NCBI GenBank assembly: GCA_000277545.1
Contig: AKXM01000026.1
Coordinates: 56,282-120,281 of the forward strand
DNA: 64,000 nucleotides
Reading direction: 5' to 3'
Source: Enterobacter sp. Ag1
GTDB lineage: Bacteria > Pseudomonadota > Gammaproteobacteria > Enterobacterales > Enterobacteriaceae
The notes below the pieces were generated by a model that searched no databases, was not told the DNA's origin, and saw nothing but the letters and a program-made list of their open reading frames with translations. Of the stretch, positions 63,083 through 64,000 are shown piece after piece. The position numbers and the translations under genes are program-made. Numbering within the stretch: the stretch's first letter is position 1; each line of letters begins with the position of its first letter.

Positions 63083-63781
63083 CTACCGATGAGTGACGGG
63101 TTCCTTTAATAGCGCCAGGCAGGCGTTAAAAGCGGCCTGTCCCTCTCCCTTAGCAATGGCATCCACAATCGCCTGATGCAAATCGAGCTTAATGACTTCG
63201 TTATCGGTAATCGCGGTGAAGTAATTGTAATAAATCGATCTGAATAAGTTCGCGAAAGATGTCATGAAAGGGTTACCACTCATTTCATAGATGAGTTCGT
63301 GGTAGGCCATATCCACTTCAATCCACCGCTGACGGTCAAAGGCCGTCTGCAGTTCTGTCATTTGCGCCATCAGTTGAGTAAGCCTGGTTCGCTGCTGCTC
63401 ATTACTATTAATAGCGGCTAATGCGCAGGCCTGTGGCTCCAGGCTATTACGCATAATCAAAAACTCTTCTACTACATGGCTGAAGTTATCTTTGGTCATC
63501 CACCAGGCTATCAGTTCTTTATCAAGGAAGTTCCAGTGGCTGCGGGGCATGACGCGAGTGCCAATCCTTGGGCGAGGCAACAGCATGCCTTTAGCGGCTA
63601 GCGTCTTGACGGCTTCACGAACGGCAGTCCGGCTGACGCCAAAGAGATCACCCAGTTCCATCTCGCCCGGAAGAATGCTGCCTGCCGCATATTCACCCTT
63701 GAGAATTCGCTGGGCAATTTTCTCTGCCAGCACATAAGAAAGGTTTTTTTGGGCAGCGAGTTGTTGAGTGGATAAAGACAT
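63083..63781 (-). CDS. yieP: YieP, GntR/FadR-family regulator
   Basis: Transcription regulator with unclear target. 232 residues (E. coli 230). N-terminal winged helix-turn-helix LPGEMELGDLFGVSRTAVRE and C-terminal FCD-type all-helical effector domain. Just upstream of hsrA (30 bp), so probably co-transcribed with it and perhaps its regulator. Divergent from an rRNA operon. Confidence 0.93.
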   Translation of the reverse strand: MSLSTQQLAAQKNLSYVLAEKIAQRILKGEYAAGSILPGEMELGDLFGVSRTAVREAVKTLAAKGMLLPRPRIGTRVMPRSHWNFLDKELIAWWMTKDNFSHVVEEFLIMRNSLEPQACALAAINSNEQQRTRLTQLMAQMTELQTAFDRQRWIEVDMAYHELIYEMSGNPFMTSFANLFRSIYYNYFTAITDNEVIKLDLHQAIVDAIAKGEGQAAFNACLALLKEPVTHR

Positions 63782-63910
63782 GACGCAATTCCTTTAGCTG
63801 TATTTCTTACCCTAGTATGCCACCGGCGGTGATTTTGCGGTGATTTATGCAGCAAATATCCCGGATTCGCTGGCTTTCTGCGCGCCATTGGTGAAAAAGA
63901 ATGCGGTCAG

Positions 63911-63959
63911 AAAGTTTTTTCAAATTAGGGGTTGTCAGGCTCTGAGAACTCCCTATAAT
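63911..63959 (+). promoter_or_regulatory. rRNA operon P1 promoter
   Basis: -35 TTGTCA (63932-63937), 16-bp spacer, -10 TATAAT (63954-63959), then a GCGCCTCC discriminator typical of growth-rate-controlled rrn P1. The AT-rich AAAGTTTTTTCAAATTA at 63911-63927 is the UP element. In E. coli rrnC starts right after yieP; the 16S gene begins beyond the window. Confidence 0.93.
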
Positions 63960-64000
63960 GCGCCTCCACTGACACGGCGAAGCGGCTTCGAAAGCGGCTT

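Noticed and set aside
63960..64000. Start of 16S rRNA
   Set aside because: Only the P1 promoter and early leader fit in the window; the rRNA gene itself lies beyond the right edge.

Overview
The window is chromosomal DNA from an enterobacterium (order Enterobacterales, most likely family Enterobacteriaceae). Almost every gene has a close E. coli counterpart of nearly equal length. The block kup-ravA-viaA-asnA-asnC-mioC-oriC-mnmG-rsmG-atpIBEFHAGDC-glmUS-pstSCAB-phoU has the classic enterobacterial order, and an ERIC element is present. The genus cannot be fixed from sequence alone; cheV, rhaO and the linked hydrogenase cluster argue against E. coli itself.

Layout. 1-16707: a complete formate hydrogenlyase (FHL) supercluster. 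On the minus strand lie fdhF (cut by the left edge), hydN and hycABCDEFGHI; on the plus strand hypABCDE-fhlA. The window's fdhF has Cys (TGC) at codon 140, where E. coli has selenocysteine (TGA). Sigma-54 promoters precede hycA, hypA and probably hydN, with repeated TCGWCA-N4-TGWCGA elements as candidate FhlA sites. 16754-18218: yajD (HNH protein) and the chemotaxis adaptor cheV, the latter behind a sigma-28-like promoter. 18255-26493: a rhamnose regulon, rhaBAD-rhaO-rhaM, rhaSR and rhaT. 26900-28271: sodA and yiiM. 28359-32873: pstSCAB-phoU under two PhoB boxes. 33066-33920: two small genes placed between pstS and glmS, an exported coiled-coil protein and a cupin. 34090-37569: glmUS. 37865-44887: the F1Fo ATP synthase operon with an ERIC element between atpG and atpD. 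45507-49444: rsmG, mnmG, oriC, mioC, asnC. 49600-55630: asnA, viaA, ravA, kup. 55846-61661: rbsDACBKR behind two RbsR operators. 61658-63781: hsrA and yieP. The right edge holds an rRNA operon P1 promoter; no rRNA gene lies inside the window.

How the parts work together. The left third is a formate-inducible regulon: FhlA senses formate and activates FHL (formate to CO2 and H2), HycA opposes it, and Hyp proteins plus HycI mature the NiFe hydrogenase. The rha block takes up and degrades L-rhamnose and, with RhaO, reduces the lactaldehyde product. The remainder is the origin-proximal housekeeping region: ATP synthesis, cell-wall amino-sugar supply, phosphate and potassium uptake, asparagine synthesis, tRNA and rRNA modification, and replication initiation.

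A family of palindromic intergenic repeats (arm CCCTCACCCCGGCCCTCTCC) occurs at seven loci, mostly next to stop codons. No phage, transposase, CRISPR array or tRNA was seen. The least expected items are the Cys-type fdhF inside the FHL supercluster, the two-gene insert between pstS and glmS, the repeated FhlA-like operators, and the joining of chromosome segments that are far apart in E. coli.
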